A stretch of DNA of 64,000 nucleotides. Source: Albugo candida (lineage: Eukaryota > Oomycota > Peronosporomycetes > Albuginales). The notes beneath the pieces are model-generated. The model was not told where the DNA came from, searched no databases, and saw only the letters and a list, made by a program, of their open reading frames with translations. Positions within the stretch are counted from its first letter, which is position 1; every line of letters starts with the position of its first letter. This document shows, piece after piece, positions 11,638-22,454 of this stretch. The stretch covers positions 124,001 to 188,000 of the forward strand of contig JBDOQK010000058.1 in assembly GCA_040437565.1 (NCBI GenBank), in the 5' to 3' direction. Both the position numbers and the translations under genes were made by a program.

Positions 11638-11944
11638 TGCGAGCATACATTGTCACGAACGCTCATGTTGCAAACCGCTGCAAACGATACTCTCGTATCG
11701 AAGTACTTTAGCTGATGGGAGCAAAGCTTGCATAGTCTGGACCGCATGTCGGACCTTTCTATAATACAAGTGCAGCGTCTAACTCATCTTTCAGCGAATG
11801 AAGCAGCTCACGATGAGAAAACGATCGAATGGCCTGTTCTCCAGTTTGGGTCATCGAGTCAGCTACGACCCGGGGAATGGGTGTGTGCTCTGGGAAGCCC
11901 TTTCACACTTCAGAATAGCGTTAGTGCTGGAATCATCAGTGCGG
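11638..11944 (+). pseudogene. HtrA fragment, truncated by gap
   Basis: It matches the intact HtrA gene from its protease His region (NAHVV) to near the Ser region. A one-base loss and a short deletion break the frame around 11714-11730. The last 130 or so bases before the gap are identical to 6798-6929 of the intact gene, while earlier bases are diverged. This suggests either gene conversion or a chimeric contig end. Confidence 0.75.
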
Positions 11945-12044
11945 NNNNNNNNNNNNNNNNNNNNNNNNNNNNNNNNNNNNNNNNNNNNNNNNNNNNNNNN
12001 NNNNNNNNNNNNNNNNNNNNNNNNNNNNNNNNNNNNNNNNNNNN
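11945..12044. other. 100-N gap without flanking overlap
   Basis: The left flank is HtrA sequence and the right flank is ceramidase tail sequence. Unlike most other gaps here, no overlap joins them, so real sequence is probably missing or the join is wrong. Confidence 0.85.
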
Positions 12045-12157
12045 GAAATCAAATCTTTTTGCGATGTGGAGAAAATGGGGCAGAGTAGGAAGGGATCACA
12101 GGCACAGATCAGGCTGCGGGATGATTCCTGGGACGTATGGATGTACTGGAGTCGTTC
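12045..12157 (+). pseudogene. Neutral ceramidase C-terminal fragment
   Basis: About 113 bp match 18497-18609 with two differences and then switch into HtrA exon 1 sequence at a shared GTCGT. It begins at the same base as the contig after the 19759 gap, which is suspicious for an assembly edge. It may also be a remnant of a duplicated ceramidase. Confidence 0.7.
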
Positions 12158-13373
12158 GCCCATGCTTTTAATCATTACGAAATTCATACGCAATTGCTGC
12201 AATAGTAGGCTCATTGGTCGCTGCTCTTGTCGCCTCTGCATCGGATTCCCATACGACTTGCCTGATCTTCCTGATTGAATCCGTTCCGAATTCTACCGAT
12301 TGACACTACCTGCTCATAGATCACTCTCTATCAGAGACGCACGCGGAAAATCCCACACAAAAATCTGTATCGAAATTCTATTGTGGATGCTGTAGAAATT
12401 GCTGCACCCGCCGAGTCAATATTGCATTTGTCCGGTAACATAAAGAACATGCAATTAGCTTGAGATATTGAAAGCTTGATGTAGGTCGCGCCATAAGTGC
12501 TGCATCAGGATTCTTTTAGAACCGCGAGGATACATTGTCACGAATGCCCATGTTGTAGACCGCTCAAACGATACTCTCGTATCGAAGTTACTTGTGTTGC
12601 TTGAAGCAAAATCCCAGCAAGCTTGCATAGTCAGGACCGCATGTCGGACCTTGCTATAATGCAAGTACAGCGAATGAAGCAACCGATGATAAGAAAACGA
12701 TCGAGTAGCCTGTTCTCCAGTTCGGGTCATCGAGTCAGCTACGACGTGGTGAATGGGTGTGTGGTCCAGGGAGCCATGTTACACTTCAGAATGGCGTTAG
12801 TGCTGGAACCATTACTCCAGTTGCACGACAAAGTAGTGAATTAGGATACTTTGGAAAGAGCGCGGGCGAATATCTGCAAACTGATGCAGCCATCAACACT
12901 GAAAACTCAGGTGGTCCTCTTGTAAATTTGGATGGTCAAGTGACAGGAACCAAGACAATGAAAGTTGAAGATAGCGTTGGAATCTCTTTTGCAATCCCGG
13001 TGGATGTAGCTGCACAAGTGATCAGACAATTACTACAGCATCGAAGGCTTATACGGTGGACTACAAATGATAAACGTGATGTCAGAAGTTTTGGGAATCT
13101 TGCGTCATCATTATAGAAACGTTTCGAGAGAACTAAAAGCAGTAACGCATCTGATAAGTATAATGGTGGTGTTATGGTAAAATCTGTCGCGCGAGGATCA
13201 CCAGCTGAAAAAGCGGGAATATTGGCCGGTGACATTATCGACACGGGACATTCTGGGACTCTTGGGATACGAAATTGGGCGGTCCATACACGTTCAATTA
13301 TGGAGACGCGGAGGGGATGGTTTGAGATTGTTGGCAATCATCACAGAAATGCTTCCAAGGAATAACTCGCTGT
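12150..13373 (+). pseudogene. HtrA pseudogene
   Basis: It matches the intact HtrA gene from the membrane segment to the stop, including both introns, so it arose by DNA duplication and not by retrotransposition. Several small indels and stops disrupt the frame (exon 2 and the protease His region are shifted). The catalytic-site context now reads NTENSGGPL, and the PDZ part is shortened. It stands directly upstream of hydrolase copy 2, as the intact gene does for copy 1. Confidence 0.85.
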
Positions 13374-14487
13374 AGAATCATGGAGTGATCGTATGGATCC
13401 ATTTTTTAGAAGGAAATTTCAAGTCAATATGTCGTGCACAATCTTTTGTGCTGCAGTAGCAAGTGATACGCTCGAATAAACGCTCGACGCTTAACCTGTG
13501 TCTTCGATCTTGATGTATCGAAACGTTCCACTTGGAGCCCTGAACGAGGACAATGTAGTTGTAGCCCGTAGAAATTGGGAAGCTTTCTTCCCCAAAACTA
13601 GTCGGCAGTTGTAGGCATTACGGATGGGATTCTCGGCAGGTAGCTTTGCTTGGCAATTGATCTTCAAGATAATTACGTACACGTCGATGTGGTGACGATA
13701 GTGGACACCACGTCCTGATTAACTAGACTCTCGCAGCAACAAAATCACGCATTGACTTCTTCCAATAACAATGACAGATACAAAAAATTTTTATCAAATG
13801 GCACATTTGTTGGATATGGTGGAATTCCACGCCTTGCAGCTGCACAGCGACAACCCATTCAACATAGTCCCAATACTTGAGTAGAATGCATTTCCCCAAG
13901 TTAGGTGTTGACGTTCTTAAAATACTTATCTGAGTAAGTACTGAACCATTACGGTACGTAATCTGAGTTGGCCATGATGATGCGACTTTATGTGGTACAC
14001 CTCAAGGCGGATGTATTATCTTAGGATACCATCGGGATATTACGTAGTCAATCCTATTGGATAAAAATGGAAAGGCTATCAATAACCGATCAGGCAAACG
14101 TAGGACCATGTTCGTATAACACACTTTTCGATTGAAACTGCTCTAAAAAAAGGGAGCGTAATACAGATAGTATCATAATCCAGACGAAAACTGGAACTCT
14201 CTCATTTCAATTGTACTTGTTACTGTAGCGATCTCAGAGAGAAGACATCCGAGCAGTCAGATATACCAATGCGTTCACTGTCGTCGCTCTGTAACAGTGC
14301 AACTTCATTGCCACAAGCACACGATCGAAAAACGAAACAACCAATCACAAGTGTCTGTTTCATCGGATTCGTATGCGCTGCTTCGTCGTACAACTCTACC
14401 TTCAACAACATGACGATAATTCATGCTGAATCCATTCGCCACCACTCAAAATCCCGATCAGATTGACAAAAGTCACAAATCAATACA
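13374..14487. other. Duplicated intergenic spacer
   Basis: It matches 7509-8489 over long stretches. About 140 bases around 13957-14150 are absent from the other copy. No gene is seen. Confidence 0.7.
14372..14419 (+). promoter_or_regulatory. 48-bp block conserved upstream of hydrolase copy 2
   Basis: Identical to 8373-8420 and at the same distance from the ATG. It is the best-conserved non-coding stretch of the duplicated spacer. Confidence 0.5.
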
Positions 14488-16056
14488 ATGCGCTCTTTGC
14501 ATGGCGCCACTCATCGCGCTTGGATATCAATGCTATCTCTCGCTTTCCTCTCATTCAATCTCATAAAAGCCCAACATTTAAATGATCCCCAGCAATGGGA
14601 AAATAGCGATGGCATCGAATTACGTCTCCAAGCTGCACCCGATCCTGTGCAGTCTGGCATGCCGGCTGATCTCGTTGTCATTCTCTTCATCAGTGAGCAG
14701 GATCCTCTAAACACGTTTGCCGGTCGAATTTCTTTCGTCCTCGACCAAATCGAATACAATAAGACGATTGTGGACAAACGCGCGTACATGACCCGGACAA
14801 AGATCGATAGTCTTGAAATCGAAGAAAATGAATGCCTTCCACAAAATGAAGTATCTTTCGATACTGTGGTAAACGCTTTTTCGTCGTTGAAATTGGTGGA
14901 TGGGTCACCAGAAATTATCGATGGTCGTGCGCATACCAAAAAGCGAATCCAGATAACCATTGCCAATATACCGTACCTGGTTTCCTCGTCTCGTAATGTC
15001 GTATCTGTTGACCCAATAGGCACCACGTTGGCATCGAAGATCGCATTTTTACGAGCCTTTGGGGATGCTGTAAAGTCGAGAGACATTCTGAAACCGCCAG
15101 GAGAAATGTCGATCACAGATTGTTTGCCTCTTCCAAATCGCTCTTTGGCTTATGTTGATCCGAATGTCGAGCAAGAAATTGTCCAATTCGACGACAAGGA
15201 CGGATGTCAATGTCCCGAAAACCGTCTTCCTTGCTTATTTGTGCACGGATTCGGTGTTCGCGAAGATTCAAATAGTCGCGATACATTCCATTATTGGAAA
15301 AATACGGCAGTCCGGGATCATTGCTGCTCAGAAATTCACTTTGTTCATTTTGAATTCTGGTTGCTACCCTGGCACGATGAAAAACTTGCTAAGCGGTACT
15401 GTGACGCTGCTCGTGAGCTGGTATCCACTCCAGACGACAAAACTATCGACGATATCGTTATCGTAGCGCACTCTGCCGGTAATCTGGTTGTCGCGAGGGC
15501 TGAAAATCTAGGACTTTGCAAGCTTGGACCGAACGTCAAATGGATCGCGTTAGCAGCACCGATGCGCGGAAGTACTCTCGCGGACTTAGCTGTTTCCATT
15601 GGATCAGGGAACGCAAGATCAGTTCGAAAAACGATCGCCGGCATATTCAAAAAGGGAGTTAAAGATTCGCTAACTCCGTTGTCGCTTGTCACCAAAGAAT
15701 CGATACACTGCAGCTCGGAATTGAAGAAGTTCTATGATGACGCCGAAAGCGTTTACATGAATAAAGCCAGCTCAATTTTGTGTGGAGAGAGTCATGTCGG
15801 TCTCATATCAAAACGCGCTGTGAAATACACGATGATATCGGCACTGTCGAATCAACTGACCAAAAAAACTGATGGATCAGTATCCTTTTCAAGTTGTCGT
15901 GCCGGATACCGAGTGGAAGATTTCAAAACGACTTGGAAAAATACGCGACGTTATCTTGCGCGGCTGAATCACCAGGATTTGAAGCTTGTTGGTTTCACAG
16001 ACGGATTGTGGGGAGATGATAGAAAGCCTTTAAAGTGGTTCAAATGTCAATTTTAA
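14488..16056 (+). CDS. Secreted alpha/beta-hydrolase (lipase-like) protein, copy 2
   Basis: The product has 522 residues with signal peptide MRSLHG... and core ISMLSLAFLSFNL, cleavage near IKA-QH. It is collinear with copy 1. It keeps LFVHGFG, the AHSAGN nucleophile elbow, most cysteines, the TDGSVSFSSC block and the C-terminal FKCQF. The most divergent part is the middle-to-late region after the elbow (GSTLAD onward), while the N-terminal third and last 60 residues are nearly unchanged. Both frames are intact, so both are probably functional. The function is inferred only from the fold-level motifs. Confidence 0.78.
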   Translation: MRSLHGATHRAWISMLSLAFLSFNLIKAQHLNDPQQWENSDGIELRLQAAPDPVQSGMPADLVVILFISEQDPLNTFAGRISFVLDQIEYNKTIVDKRAYMTRTKIDSLEIEENECLPQNEVSFDTVVNAFSSLKLVDGSPEIIDGRAHTKKRIQITIANIPYLVSSSRNVVSVDPIGTTLASKIAFLRAFGDAVKSRDILKPPGEMSITDCLPLPNRSLAYVDPNVEQEIVQFDDKDGCQCPENRLPCLFVHGFGVREDSNSRDTFHYWKNTAVRDHCCSEIHFVHFEFWLLPWHDEKLAKRYCDAARELVSTPDDKTIDDIVIVAHSAGNLVVARAENLGLCKLGPNVKWIALAAPMRGSTLADLAVSIGSGNARSVRKTIAGIFKKGVKDSLTPLSLVTKESIHCSSELKKFYDDAESVYMNKASSILCGESHVGLISKRAVKYTMISALSNQLTKKTDGSVSFSSCRAGYRVEDFKTTWKNTRRYLARLNHQDLKLVGFTDGLWGDDRKPLKWFKCQF

Positions 16057-16726
16057 GACGCTTCCGGTAACGCATAATCAATTGATTTTCATTGCGACTA
16101 TTGTTTTGTCTCGAAAATGCTTTGGCAAACCTTCTCGTCCGTTTAAAATGACGCAGTGACTGTGAGAACCAGTGGCGCTCGGATTTGAAGCAAGAAAGCG
16201 GTCACTCCTTTGTACTGAAAGCGCCTGTGATTTACTGCGTACAATGTGTGTAGAAATCTTTTCCCTTTACGTGTCACGTGTAGTGCTCAATTAGCTATTT
16301 TGAAAAGTGTATGTCTACCGATTCGTACACTTATCGCACTTATCGAAATTTGCAAAGTTTTCATGTCGTCGCTACGCCTTAAATGAAAGAGCTTGAATGG
16401 AATTGAACTCACGGAAAAACCCATCCATTGTACACTCTGAAATAAGCTCATTCATTCTGTCGTATTGACAATATATGGATAGCGCAATTTCGCAATATTT
16501 CATACACGTTATTCTCTCACGTTCTCGAGTTCCTTAAACTGTAATTGGGCTATCTCACGCGTAAACTGTAGGATCTATTTTGGGAACTAGCGACCGGTTA
16601 CATATTGAATGTATGAAATTCTGCTGATGTAAAAATTAGATCTTGGTTTCAGATACTCGACTACACGAACCAGCTGTCGTACTTAACGAAATTAGCGATC
16701 CGAGAAAGTCACTTTCGTCGTTCGTA
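16057..16726. other. Intergenic, upstream of ceramidase
   Basis: No gene seen. The frame upstream of the chosen ceramidase ATG is open back to about 16643 but contains no ATG. Confidence 0.5.
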
Positions 16727-18772
16727 ATGCAAAAACTCATATGTTATACGCTTTTACTCTCTTTTCATTCGTGCGCGATATTACACAATGAGAAATGTAA
16801 TGATGATTTTCGCATCGGGGTAGGAAAAGCTGACATCACAGGGCCTACCGCCGAGTCCATTATGATAGGATACGGCCAAATTCGTCAAACAACGCAAGGC
16901 TTACTCAATCGGCTTTACGCTCGAGCTTTTATGCTAGAGGAACGCGGAAAAGAGTCTCGCACTGTTATTGTAGTCTGCGATCTGCTTGCAGTATTTCAGG
17001 TCATCCATCAGAAAGTTCTAAAGGAACTTAGTCAACGATTTCCCGGCGTTTACACGGAGCAGAATGTCGTCTTACACGCAACACATACGCATTCGACACC
17101 CGGCGGAACTTCAGCGTACGCTTTGTATTCCTTTTCGACATTGGGGTTCCATCGCGATAGTTTTGACACAATTGTGAATGGAATTATCAAGGCGATCGAG
17201 CAAGCACACCTTTCAATGGAAGAAGGGTGTGTCCGTTATAGCAAAGCAAAAGCTCAAAAAACAGGCATTAATAGATCGCCTTTCGCGTACAGTGCGAATC
17301 CGAAAGAAGAACGTGATCGGTACAAGGAGAAAATTGACAGTGAGTTGCGGCTGCTTCAGTTTTGGAGTGCGAATGGCTCCAGGCTTCGAGGCTTGTTGGC
17401 CTTCTTCCCGGTTCACGCTACTAGTCTTACTTCAGAGAATCACTTAATCAGTGGAGATAATCATGGGTACGCAGAGTACGTTTTGGAAGATAAATTTAGA
17501 GAGCGCAGCACAATTGTTGCAATTGGAAACTCAAATTCCGGAGATGTGAGTCCAAATTTGGTGCATCGTGGAGATGGGACACTAACCGGAGAAGGAAAAG
17601 ATGACATTGAAAGCGCGGAAATCATCGGTGGTCGATTAGCAGAGAAAGTTTTATGGTTACTCGATCAGAAAAGTACTTGTTTGACTGCCCCATTGTCTTC
17701 AAAGCTTTCGTATGTTGACTTTTCAAATGTTGTTATTGGCAACTGGACGCTATTCAACTCGACTGATGTCAAGAAAAGACGTACTTGCCCAGCAGTATTG
17801 GGCCAAAACTTTATCGCAGGCACCGAAGACGGACGAGGCTTTTCAATGTTTTACGAAGGAGACCTCAAAACAAATCCTTATCTGGGCGTGCTTCAACGTG
17901 TTCTGTTCCAGCTCCCTGAATGGGTTGCAGACTGTCATTTGCATTACAAAGTACCGTTTGTGGGCACAGGTTTGGCTACTCCGGCTCCTTGGACGCCCAA
18001 TATATTACCTCTTCAAATCGTACGCATTGGACCAATTGCCCTTGTCGTAACCAGCTTTGAAGTGACGACAATGGCTGGACGTCGTATACGCGAAACACTA
18101 CTGAATGCCTTCAATCAGAGTGTCAGCGATATCGAAATTGTAGCAACAAGCAACGGGTATGCGCAATATGTGACGACATTCGAAGAGTATAAGGTGCAAG
18201 AATATGAAGGAGCTTCAACTCTTTTCGGTCCGCATCAGTTGGAAGCAATGCAGCAAGAACTCGTACGAATTAGTTTGTCTGTTTTGTCCCCGGAAGAATT
18301 CCCTATCGAGCGCGGTCCATTACCGTACGAATTCGATTTCTCGAGCTTAGTTGACCTTGAAAGCGGCGTCATTTTTGATAGTGTTCCGTGGGGTAAACGA
18401 TTTGGTGATTTGCACCGTGATGTCTGTGCAAAGTACGATATTGGGGCCACGGTTGAAGTTTCCTTTTATGGCGGACATCCTAAAGTACGGTATGATGAAA
18501 TCAAATCTTTTTGCGATGTGGAGAAAATGGGGCAGAGTAGGAAGGGATCACAGGCACAGATCTGGCTGCGGGATGATTCCTGGGACGTACGGATGTACTG
18601 GAGTCGTCTTGGTCTGAGTTTTAACAAAGTGACGTGTTCTTGGTACATTCGGAATGGAAGTCGTACATCCGTACACGGGACATACCGCATAAAGCACCAC
18701 GGCTTTGCTAAGTTATGGACGGGAGATTTCGAAGCGTATATTGGCAATTCCAGTACGTTTATGGTGTCCTAA
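16727..18772 (+). CDS. ASAH2: Secreted neutral (non-lysosomal) ceramidase
   Basis: The product has 681 residues. The ATG at 16727 gives a signal peptide (MQKLICYTLLLSFHSCAIL). The mature protein opens with FRIGVGKADITGP, the family start. Zinc-site and active-site features of neutral ceramidases are visible: ATHTHSTPGG, PVHATS, GDNHGYAEY, the NSGDVSPN active-site block, SFEVTTMAGRR, and the NGYAQYVTTFEEY with YEGASTLFGPH block. The C-terminal beta domain ends near GTYRIKHHG. The enzyme hydrolyses ceramide to sphingosine and fatty acid. Secretion suggests action on extracellular or host-membrane sphingolipid, by inference. The last 92 codons reappear after the next gap by assembly overlap. Confidence 0.92.
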   Translation: MQKLICYTLLLSFHSCAILHNEKCNDDFRIGVGKADITGPTAESIMIGYGQIRQTTQGLLNRLYARAFMLEERGKESRTVIVVCDLLAVFQVIHQKVLKELSQRFPGVYTEQNVVLHATHTHSTPGGTSAYALYSFSTLGFHRDSFDTIVNGIIKAIEQAHLSMEEGCVRYSKAKAQKTGINRSPFAYSANPKEERDRYKEKIDSELRLLQFWSANGSRLRGLLAFFPVHATSLTSENHLISGDNHGYAEYVLEDKFRERSTIVAIGNSNSGDVSPNLVHRGDGTLTGEGKDDIESAEIIGGRLAEKVLWLLDQKSTCLTAPLSSKLSYVDFSNVVIGNWTLFNSTDVKKRRTCPAVLGQNFIAGTEDGRGFSMFYEGDLKTNPYLGVLQRVLFQLPEWVADCHLHYKVPFVGTGLATPAPWTPNILPLQIVRIGPIALVVTSFEVTTMAGRRIRETLLNAFNQSVSDIEIVATSNGYAQYVTTFEEYKVQEYEGASTLFGPHQLEAMQQELVRISLSVLSPEEFPIERGPLPYEFDFSSLVDLESGVIFDSVPWGKRFGDLHRDVCAKYDIGATVEVSFYGGHPKVRYDEIKSFCDVEKMGQSRKGSQAQIWLRDDSWDVRMYWSRLGLSFNKVTCSWYIRNGSRTSVHGTYRIKHHGFAKLWTGDFEAYIGNSSTFMVS

Positions 18773-19016
18773 ATGAACACTCTAACAACGTATATATCAT
18801 CTTTTCCTATAACCTCCGCGATTACGTTATATAGATATTCTCGATATGTTCTTACTTGACTGTGAAAGTTCATACATCAAGGTTTTTCAATGAGGTTTTG
18901 AAGAAAACATTCAATTCAATACAATTCATTACGCTCTAGAGCTGAGGTCACGCGTCACGATTTCCTTAGAAAGGGGTTTGGAACAAACAGTTTTTGGTGT
19001 GCACATACTTGACCGA

Positions 19017-19758
19017 ATGTATACGTCCAAACGCCGAACTCTTGGGTACGAAGCGGGCATAGGAGCTGACGTTGGGGCTTCGACATTTGCAAATCGACGA
19101 GCACGAATGAAGAAAGGAGGAAATGGGAATCTCACAAATTACCAACGCAAGCTGATCTGTGAATTTTATATACGAACGGGAGGTATTATGTCCCAAAAAG
19201 ACCTTGCGCAATGGACAAAACATGAGTTCGGACTTAAGAAAACACCCGCACAATCTACGATTTCAGGAATTCTACGAAGACAGCATGAGTATATCAATAT
19301 GAGTGTGCAGGAACTGAATATCAAAAAGCGTCGAGTTGTACAGCATCCTCAATTGGATGAAGCGCTGGCGAATTGGGTCATACAATGCGCTCATCGTGGG
19401 ATTGTTGTCCAAGGAGACATGACAAAGGAGAAAGGGAAATATTTTGCCCAATTATTACACATACCGGAAGAAGAACAGCCAGAATTCTCGAACGGATGGC
19501 TTCATTCTTTTCAAGTGCGTCATAATTTTAGTTTTCGTAAATTTCACAATTATGCGCATTCTCGGGAAACACGGAAATATTTGACTTGGAGCACACGCGA
19601 AGCACTTTTGGAAGTAACACAAAAATTTGAAGTGCAAAATATATTCAGTGTCCATGAAACAGTCTTTTTGTACCAGCGATCACCGATTTTGTTATCAACC
19701 CGTCAAAATGAGGATGGGTACGAAGAAAGCGAAGATAGTTTTGTCAAGCGTCTCGTTG
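19017..19758 (+). CDS. Pogo/CENP-B-like gene, 5' part duplicated by assembly
   Basis: Identical to the start of the gene at 20379 and cut by the N gap. Bases 18497-19758 equal 19859-21120, so this is the same locus drawn twice. Confidence 0.82.
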
Positions 19759-19858
19759 NNNNNNNNNNNNNNNNNNNNNNNNNNNNNNNNNNNNNNNNNN
19801 NNNNNNNNNNNNNNNNNNNNNNNNNNNNNNNNNNNNNNNNNNNNNNNNNNNNNNNNNN
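19759..19858. other. 100-N assembly gap with 1262-bp flanking overlap
   Basis: 18497-19758 repeats as 19859-21120 with no differences seen. The overlap covers the ceramidase tail, the spacer and the start of the next gene. Confidence 0.9.
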
Positions 19859-20134
19859 GAAATCAAATCTTTTTGCGATGTGGAGAAAATGGGGCAGAGT
19901 AGGAAGGGATCACAGGCACAGATCTGGCTGCGGGATGATTCCTGGGACGTACGGATGTACTGGAGTCGTCTTGGTCTGAGTTTTAACAAAGTGACGTGTT
20001 CTTGGTACATTCGGAATGGAAGTCGTACATCCGTACACGGGACATACCGCATAAAGCACCACGGCTTTGCTAAGTTATGGACGGGAGATTTCGAAGCGTA
20101 TATTGGCAATTCCAGTACGTTTATGGTGTCCTAA
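19859..20134 (+). CDS. Ceramidase C-terminal part, assembly duplicate
   Basis: Same sequence as 18497-18772 including the stop. It is not a separate gene. Confidence 0.82.
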   Translation, partial: EIKSFCDVEKMGQSRKGSQAQIWLRDDSWDVRMYWSRLGLSFNKVTCSWYIRNGSRTSVHGTYRIKHHGFAKLWTGDFEAYIGNSSTFMVS

Positions 20135-20378
20135 ATGAACACTCTAACAACGTATATATCATCTTTTCCTATAACCTCCGCGATTACGTTATATAGATAT
20201 TCTCGATATGTTCTTACTTGACTGTGAAAGTTCATACATCAAGGTTTTTCAATGAGGTTTTGAAGAAAACATTCAATTCAATACAATTCATTACGCTCTA
20301 GAGCTGAGGTCACGCGTCACGATTTCCTTAGAAAGGGGTTTGGAACAAACAGTTTTTGGTGTGCACATACTTGACCGA

Positions 20379-22454
20379 ATGTATACGTCCAAACGCCGAA
20401 CTCTTGGGTACGAAGCGGGCATAGGAGCTGACGTTGGGGCTTCGACATTTGCAAATCGACGAGCACGAATGAAGAAAGGAGGAAATGGGAATCTCACAAA
20501 TTACCAACGCAAGCTGATCTGTGAATTTTATATACGAACGGGAGGTATTATGTCCCAAAAAGACCTTGCGCAATGGACAAAACATGAGTTCGGACTTAAG
20601 AAAACACCCGCACAATCTACGATTTCAGGAATTCTACGAAGACAGCATGAGTATATCAATATGAGTGTGCAGGAACTGAATATCAAAAAGCGTCGAGTTG
20701 TACAGCATCCTCAATTGGATGAAGCGCTGGCGAATTGGGTCATACAATGCGCTCATCGTGGGATTGTTGTCCAAGGAGACATGACAAAGGAGAAAGGGAA
20801 ATATTTTGCCCAATTATTACACATACCGGAAGAAGAACAGCCAGAATTCTCGAACGGATGGCTTCATTCTTTTCAAGTGCGTCATAATTTTAGTTTTCGT
20901 AAATTTCACAATTATGCGCATTCTCGGGAAACACGGAAATATTTGACTTGGAGCACACGCGAAGCACTTTTGGAAGTAACACAAAAATTTGAAGTGCAAA
21001 ATATATTCAGTGTCCATGAAACAGTCTTTTTGTACCAGCGATCACCGATTTTGTTATCAACCCGTCAAAATGAGGATGGGTACGAAGAAAGCGAAGATAG
21101 TTTTGTCAAGCGTCTCGTTGTAGCGCTCGCGTGCAACGCCAATGGCTCTGAACGACTACAGCCTCTTTATATTTCTCATCATCAACAGCCAAAGTGTTTT
21201 CGAACAAAAACGGCCGAAGAGCAGTCATTCCAGTACTTCGCCAACCCGAGAGCTTGGATGACTGGCGTTATATTCTCACGCTGGATTGAGCGACTAGATA
21301 GTGCGATGGCCTCACAACGTCGTAAAATTCTCTTATTCCTCGATGTGGCTGCGTCCCATGTGGTCGCTCATCTCGAATTGACCAACATCACTGTATTCTA
21401 TTTACCACAGTCGCTAATGCAGCATGCTGCACATAACAAATTGGCTGATCCTGCGATGGCTGAGAACCCGGAAGTATACAACACGGATGTGAAATGGAGC
21501 CCTCAAGTATCAAATCCCTTACGTCAAGCCACGTTACTGCACACATTGAAGAAACAATATCGACTGTCTGAACTCAAACATGCTTGCCAACGAAAGAAGA
21601 CTGGACTTGTGAGATATTATGGCGTTCATCTCTTAAACGCCATGGAGTGGATCAGTGCAAATTGGCAAGAATTATCAAGGGATGTGATCGTGCATGCGTG
21701 GGAGATGTCAGAGCTTTTACCAAATCGACTTGACATGCAACCAGAACTTCTTACTCAGAAATTGACGCATCTTAACGATCAGCTTGAAGAAGAATGGGCG
21801 TCCTACATGATGGAAATGAGGATTGATCCTTCATCTCTTATTCACGATCATTTGGATGATGAGATGCGCATCAAATACCCGATTCACGAAGACACATTTG
21901 ACACCGTAGTTCCCGCTGAAATCGTATCCGATACCGAAATGGACGATGAGGTTCCTCTTCTGCTTGATATCCACGTGTACACGCGAATCTAACATGCTTT
22001 TTTGTGGTAGATGGAGGTAGCTTTGGACGAAAACTCTTGTCAGATAGCGACTCGAACGACTACAGTGCCTCTTTTGCAGCGTGTGCATATGGAAGCACAA
22101 CGATCGAGTATCGGTCAGCATACGTACGTTTCAAATCACGCGTCTGTGATGGGGACGCATGCGAATCACTGCATTAACTCCAACACGTTGCATTCCACTT
22201 CTCCAGCACAATACAACCCGGTAGATCTACATGGAATGTCTTCTTCACAAATGGAAATGCCAACGAACGGATACGTTAGTCTGACTTCACATCACTCAAT
22301 GCACAGTTTTCATGCTCAAATGCAGATGCAGCATTTCCACACCATGCAACACGAAATGGGAAATCCAATGATGATCCAAGGGATGCCTTCACAGCGTTCG
22401 CCATCTCAGCATCAGATCCAATCTCTTCATGATGACGTCCGTGAGTTGGTATAA
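20379..22454 (+). CDS. Domesticated pogo/Tigger transposase, CENP-B-like
   Basis: The ATG at 20379 is chosen because the frame further upstream has only a TTG. Domains in order: a pogo-type HTH (about residues 35-90, LTNYQRKLICEFY, SQKDLAQW), a CENP-B/Tc5 HTH (about 105-175, HPQLDEALANWV, FSNGWLHSFQ) and a DDE-1-like region (about 195-380). The catalytic core is degenerate: the first block reads SVHETVFLY where active copies have an Asp before ET, the second keeps LFLDVAASH, and the third acidic block is not evident. The frame stops at 21992, but CTAAC and TTTTTTGTGGTAG just beyond form an intron end. A same-frame exon at 22011-22454 follows, rich in Met, His, Gln and Ser. The donor is uncertain (21951 or 21924). 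An unbroken frame with no visible terminal repeats suggests a host DNA-binding protein. Confidence 0.75.

Noticed and set aside
13980-14012. GTPQGG-like string recalling a reverse transcriptase motif
   Set aside because: Too short, with no neighbouring RT blocks. The extra 140 bp of spacer could be any insertion.
22011-22454. Separate Met/His-rich gene
   Set aside because: A CTAAC branch sequence and acceptor directly before it, in the same frame as the CENP-B-like gene, make it a second exon.
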